NCBI GenBank assembly: GCA_005879655.1
Contig: VBJK01000166.1
Location: forward strand, 1 to 9,717
DNA from: Chloroflexota bacterium
Lineage (GTDB): Bacteria; Chloroflexota; Ktedonobacteria; Ktedonobacterales; Ktedonobacteraceae
Length of the DNA stretch: 9,717 nucleotides
Direction of reading: 5' to 3'
Shown here one piece after another: positions 6,514-9,717 of this stretch. The position numbers and the translations under genes were made by a program. A model generated the notes under the pieces. That model searched no databases, was not told where the DNA came from, and saw nothing but the letters and a program-made list of their open reading frames with translations. Position 1 is the first letter of the stretch, and each line of letters starts with the position of its first letter.

Positions 6514-6586
6514 ATATCTATGCGCTATTAAGCACAAACTTCGCGCAATCTGCTGATAAGGCGAGTGCGAGCGCAGAGCTGGCATT

Positions 6587-7126
6587 TCACAATTGCTTAA
6601 ATTCGGCATCAATCTTTTGTATATGTAGGCGGCGAGTTTGTGCTCGCTCTATGATGGCTTGCTCCTCATCGTCTGCGGCTACCAGAGGCGGGACAGGTGT
6701 TGGCTTACCGCTCTCATCCAGAGCAACGTAGATCACATAGCTACTGGCAATCTGGCGAATTTCTCTGCTGATCAGATCTTCTGCCGTCACCTCTACTCCA
6801 ACCTCCATACTTGTCCTCCCCACGTAGCGCATCTCGCAGTTAACGGAGACAAGATCTCCAATAAAGGCCGGTGCCAGGAAATCGAATCTTTCAACCCTGG
6901 CCGTTACTGCGCCAGGACACTGACTATGCTTTATCGCTACAATGCCAGCTGCTTCATCAACCATACGCATGATGACGCCACCATGCACATTGCCCAGGTT
7001 ATTGGCATCGGCTAGCTCCATCAAGCGTCTGATCGTGCTGCGTGAGTAGGCAATACTATGTCCCTGTGTAAGATCTGCCTTTGGCAGGGTTTTATACCTA
7101 TTAGCTATTCTCTCAAATGGATTCAT
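6587..7126 (-). CDS. Hotdog-fold acyl-CoA thioesterase
   Basis: This enzyme hydrolyses acyl-CoA to free acid and CoA in the cytosol; acyl-chain preference cannot be read from sequence. The 179-aa protein carries a single hotdog domain (about 26-140) of the YciA/ACOT type: NLGNVHGGVIMRMVDEAAG (43-61) gives the N-x4-H-G-G motif, with Asp57 as the probable catalytic acid on the central helix, followed by TARVERFDFLAPAFIGDLV (75-93) and the strand YVGRTSMEVGVEV (101-113). The C-terminal tail (about 145-179) is charged and helical. The start is ATG 7126, with GGAG about 11 bases upstream; the frame runs on to a TTG at 7159 with no ribosome site. Family members serve in lipid turnover or CoA recycling. 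The gene is divergent from the 397-aa protein and TetR pair. Confidence 0.9.
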   Translation of the reverse strand: MNPFERIANRYKTLPKADLTQGHSIAYSRSTIRRLMELADANNLGNVHGGVIMRMVDEAAGIVAIKHSQCPGAVTARVERFDFLAPAFIGDLVSVNCEMRYVGRTSMEVGVEVTAEDLISREIRQIASSYVIYVALDESGKPTPVPPLVAADDEEQAIIERAQTRRLHIQKIDAEFKQL

Positions 7127-7327
7127 GTGTTTTGTTACTCCAATAAAAAATTCATGCAAATGAGCATAGTTGTATTATGCCACAACCTTCGTTTGGTCTG
7201 CGGGTTATGGGAAAAAATATTTTGGTCCAGATTTTTTTTCCGCTTTTTTCCACTTCATAGGTATTTCTTATGGTAGAGACCGAAAAACCAATAAGTCAAG
7301 AGCTTCCTAAGAGAGGAGAAAATACTT

Positions 7328-8521
7328 ATGGAAGAGCGCTTCATTACATCCGCATTGAATAAGGCACAATTGTTAACCTTTTTGGGAGTGCCGCAGGCGA
7401 CCAAAATTACCAAGCAGCAACTGGTGACGCAATTGCTAGAGCTGATAGCAACGAACGTCGATGAAAAAAACCGGCTTCTGGATATGTTTCCGCAAGAGCT
7501 AGCGGTATCACCGTTTGAGTTAGAAGAGCTGTTAGGGTGCACAAAAGATGAGCGCCAGCGTTGGGTGAAGGAGGGCAAGCTGCCCGTATTGGAGTACCGT
7601 CACTTCAGAAAGGGTGGTCAGGATCTTGAGTATCCGGTGCATGAGAGGAAATTGATACTGGCCCTCTCGCAAGATACCATCGCGCAATGGCGAGCTGAGC
7701 ATCAGGAGCAGGTACGGGTACATAGGAAGGCAGGTGTACAGAAAGCGGCTCGCCAAAAGCAGGTGAACCAGCAGGCGCGGCGCAACTTCCTCGCTGAGTG
7801 GCAACAGACGGTCGCTACGTGGCGGCAGCATGCAGATCCTGAATTAGTGGCTGTGCTGGTACTCTCGTTCTGGACGGTATGGGCATCGCGCTGGGCGAAA
7901 GAGAATCAGGTGAAGAGCCGTCGCGCTAGGAAGTACACGACACTCTATCTCGCACGGAGCGGCGAATGGTACGAGCGCAAGGATCAAGCGCTACACCTGC
8001 TGGCCAGGACTCCTTACGTACAGGTGTCTTTTTATCGTCCTATTGATCCTGATAAGCGCTATCTCTGGCTGTGTGAGGAGCACTACGAGCTGAAACGCGA
8101 GGGTTACTATGAGGATATCTGGGACTTTTTCTACACGCATGCGGCAATGATCAAGCAGTGTCCTGATTGCACTGTACAACAGGAGAAGGATTACTACTCC
8201 CTCTATTACTTGGAAGTAGCAACACAAGCATTAGCGGATGTTCGTTTCTCATTTCATTTACCCTACCCTCTAGGCAAGACCTGGCTACCAAAGCCGAACG
8301 AGCTGCGTAGGGTTGAGCACATGGAGCAGCAAGGCATGTTTCGCTTTGGGAGAGCGCTTTTTCCTAATGAGAAAGTGATCTACCGTGAGCAGGAGGTACT
8401 GACACATTTTCAACAAGCGCTGGCTATCGTACAAGCCTTTTATCCTGTTGAGCAACCAGATAGTGGTGCACTAGTCGTATCGAATACTCATCATGAGATA
8501 GTCGAAGAGAAAGAGTTATAG
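7328..8521 (+). CDS. Hypothetical 397-aa protein with CxxH/CxxC putative metal site
   Basis: I do not recognise the family with confidence. The N-terminal part (about 9-42, KAQLLTFLGV then a Lys/Gln-rich helix) resembles a small helical DNA-binding module of SAP type. About 60-122 looks like a winged-helix or MerR-like segment: LLGCTKDERQRWVKEGKLPV followed by a Trp-containing helix. A basic, Gln/Arg-rich helix follows (128-165). The C-terminal half is aromatic-rich, with Cys249-x2-His252 and Cys278-x2-Cys281, separated by 25 residues, a spacing suited to one zinc ion, then DYYSLYYLEV. Together this suggests a nucleic-acid-binding protein, by inference only. ATG 7328 has AGGAG (7314-7318) nine bases upstream. 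The TetR gene starts 38 bp after the stop, so the pair is likely co-transcribed. Confidence 0.75.
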   Translation: MEERFITSALNKAQLLTFLGVPQATKITKQQLVTQLLELIATNVDEKNRLLDMFPQELAVSPFELEELLGCTKDERQRWVKEGKLPVLEYRHFRKGGQDLEYPVHERKLILALSQDTIAQWRAEHQEQVRVHRKAGVQKAARQKQVNQQARRNFLAEWQQTVATWRQHADPELVAVLVLSFWTVWASRWAKENQVKSRRARKYTTLYLARSGEWYERKDQALHLLARTPYVQVSFYRPIDPDKRYLWLCEEHYELKREGYYEDIWDFFYTHAAMIKQCPDCTVQQEKDYYSLYYLEVATQALADVRFSFHLPYPLGKTWLPKPNELRRVEHMEQQGMFRFGRALFPNEKVIYREQEVLTHFQQALAIVQAFYPVEQPDSGALVVSNTHHEIVEEKEL

Positions 8522-8559
8522 ACGAATTTATGAAGAGATGGTTGTCTGGGAGGACGATA

Positions 8560-9135
8560 ATGCGTCACAAAGCTGATATTTTGATTATGGCCAGGAAGCT
8601 TTTCAGCCAACATGGCTATCATGGTACAAGTATGCGCGAACTGGCCAGAAGCCTGGACTTACGCGAAGCAACGCTCTATGCGCATATTATCTCAAAAGAA
8701 GAGATTCTGTGGGAAATTGTTCATCAAGCTGCCCATGCATTTCTCTCGCATGCCGAAGCTGTTCCTGTGGATCTACCTCTAGAGGAACAGTTGGAGCGCT
8801 TAGTATATGGGCATCTGAGGATCATCACGTACGAAAGGCACGCAACCACTGTCTTTTTCAATGAGTGGAGATGTCTCTCGCCGGAGCGGCAAGAGAAGAT
8901 AAAGGAGCTGCGTGACGCTTATGAAGCGTGTTTCCAACGTGTGATCGAAGAGGGCGCGCAGAGGGGACTGTTTCAGGTCGCTGATGTGCGGCTGGCAACG
9001 CTGTTCGTCCTTTCAGCATTGAATTGGGTTTATCAGTGGGTGAACCCTGTGCGCAAGCTTACCATCAAACAACTGGCCGATGCGTATTTTGTCTTTATCA
9101 TGCAGTCCCTCAAGGCAGATGTGTCCAGGGATTAG
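8560..9135 (+). CDS. TetR/AcrR-family transcriptional regulator
   Basis: The 191-aa protein has the standard TetR layout. Residues 5-50 form the DNA-binding domain with the HTH at about 24-43 (TSMRELARSLDLREATLYAH) and the closing SKEEIL (45-50). The rest (about 55-186) is the helical ligand and dimer domain, in which NEWRCLSPERQEKIKELRDAY (101-121) resembles TetR regulators of the FadR/KstR2 group that respond to acyl-CoA. That ligand class is inference. The recognition region reads YAHIISKEE where YxHFxSKEE is usual, a minor departure. An upstream in-frame ATG (8530) lacks a ribosome site, whereas ATG 8560 has GGGAGGA (8548-8554) five bases upstream, so it is preferred. Its target may include its own operon, the downstream membrane gene or the nearby thioesterase. 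Confidence 0.92.
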   Translation: MRHKADILIMARKLFSQHGYHGTSMRELARSLDLREATLYAHIISKEEILWEIVHQAAHAFLSHAEAVPVDLPLEEQLERLVYGHLRIITYERHATTVFFNEWRCLSPERQEKIKELRDAYEACFQRVIEEGAQRGLFQVADVRLATLFVLSALNWVYQWVNPVRKLTIKQLADAYFVFIMQSLKADVSRD

Positions 9136-9193
9136 GCAAGCTATGCAAGATTTTCGTTGAGATATGTGGGCCAGGATCTTTTGGGATGAGAAT

Positions 9194-9207
9194 GTGTCAT
9201 TTGACAC
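9194..9207. promoter_or_regulatory. Perfect palindrome overlapping a TTGACA box
   Basis: GTGTCA (9194-9199) and TGACAC (9202-9207) form a perfect 6-bp inverted repeat separated by TT. The right arm is part of TTGACA (9201-9206), an exact -35 consensus upstream of the membrane-protein gene at 9290. The likely -10 is less clear: TATACT (9232-9237) lies 25 bases on, too far for a standard promoter. The site is 59 bp after the TetR stop, so it could be that regulator's operator (inference). Confidence 0.45.
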
Positions 9208-9289
9208 TGAACGGCGCTGTTTGTACTGGCATATACTATGCATAACCCTTACTGGTGGTCATATAACTCTTATTCTCAAGGAGGGGGCT

Positions 9290-9717
9290 ATGGTACGCAA
9301 TCTTTACCGTTTTTACCTTTATATTGTCTATATTGCTTTACTATGCTTTATTGTCGCAGCTCTACGTGGCTTGCTGTCAGTGGCGTTAGCGTTTACGCCG
9401 CTGCGTGGAAGTGCGGGGACGTTGCCAGACCATACGCTGGTGGTGCAATCCATCTCTTTTGCGGTGATCGCGCTCGTGATTGCGGGTGCACTGGCTGCTT
9501 TGCATTACTGGCTCATCCGTCGCGATGTGAGCAGTGATGCTACGGCTGGTGCGAGCGCTATTCGTTCGTTTTTTCTCAATATGACCGAGGCTCTAGGGAT
9601 AGCGGTCGCGGTTCCCCTCATCGGCTTCATGGTGATTGGGAACCTGGCGCGCTACCCTGAGAGTGGTGTTGTCGAATATGCCGCCACTGCGTTGCCAATA
9701 CTTGCTCTTGTCATCTT
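9290..9717 (+). CDS. Multi-spanning membrane protein, DUF5671-like (partial, 3' end beyond window)
   Basis: The open frame runs from ATG 9290 to the window end without a stop (142 codons seen), so its C-terminus is missing. The ribosome site AAGGAGG (9278-9284) is five bases upstream. The visible part is strongly hydrophobic, with predicted membrane helices at about 8-30, 50-76, 98-118 and from 128, joined by short loops such as WLIRRD (74-79) and NLARYPES (118-125). The opening NLYRFYLYIVYIALL and the RRD loop after the second helix resemble the DUF5671 membrane domain found repeatedly in Chloroflexota. The function is unknown. It lies 154 bp downstream of the TetR gene on the same strand and is probably a separate transcription unit, given the promoter-like palindrome between them. 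Confidence 0.7.
   Translation, partial: MVRNLYRFYLYIVYIALLCFIVAALRGLLSVALAFTPLRGSAGTLPDHTLVVQSISFAVIALVIAGALAALHYWLIRRDVSSDATAGASAIRSFFLNMTEALGIAVAVPLIGFMVIGNLARYPESGVVEYAATALPILALVI

Noticed and set aside
9238..9537. 99-codon frame overlapping the membrane-protein gene
   Set aside because: It is out of frame with the hydrophobic protein that has AAGGAGG five bases before ATG 9290, and its Cys-rich composition is typical of a shifted frame.

Overview
The window is an ordinary-looking bacterial chromosomal segment of moderate GC with mostly short intergenic gaps. The gene set points to Chloroflexota, most likely a Ktedonobacteria relative: a long-form (Bacillus-type) quinolinate synthase beside nadC, a large XRE regulator with a long helical C-terminal region, and a DUF5671-like membrane protein. 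The taxonomic call is inference from gene content and has not been tested by any search.

Layout. (1) 1-2205, plus strand: the last 24 codons of an unidentified upstream gene, then nadC (quinolinate phosphoribosyltransferase) and nadA (quinolinate synthase). These are consecutive steps of de novo NAD synthesis and form a tight operon ending at a strong bidirectional hairpin (2223-2260). (2) 2276-3433, minus strand: a membrane-anchored two-domain multicopper oxidase. It is divergent from a bcp-type peroxiredoxin (3664-4161, plus). Their shared 230-bp intergenic region carries a duplicated 18-bp element whose TCACA cores are helically phased. (3) 4308-5705, minus strand: an XRE-type regulator with an internal ~99-residue repeat, bounded downstream by a perfect 19-bp hairpin. 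(4) 5706-6090 is a 385-bp gene-free, structure-rich region leading into an unrecognised 120-aa protein (6091-6453, plus). (5) 6587-7126, minus strand: a hotdog acyl-CoA thioesterase. (6) 7328-9135, plus strand: an unrecognised 397-aa protein with a predicted CxxH/CxxC metal site, followed 38 bp later by a TetR/AcrR regulator. (7) 9290-9717, plus strand: the start of a multi-spanning membrane protein cut by the window end, preceded by a perfect palindrome that overlaps a TTGACA box.

The clear functional groups are the NAD operon and the copper-oxidase/peroxiredoxin pair, which fits an oxidative or metal-stress theme (inference). The thioesterase, the 397-aa protein and the TetR regulator may form a small lipid-related neighbourhood, but only adjacency supports that. 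I found no CRISPR array, tRNA, rRNA or intact mobile element. No convincing new multi-gene system is visible. The most interesting signals are the phased repeat between the oxidase and peroxiredoxin genes, the metal-site orphan next to the TetR gene, and the competing RNA hairpins.
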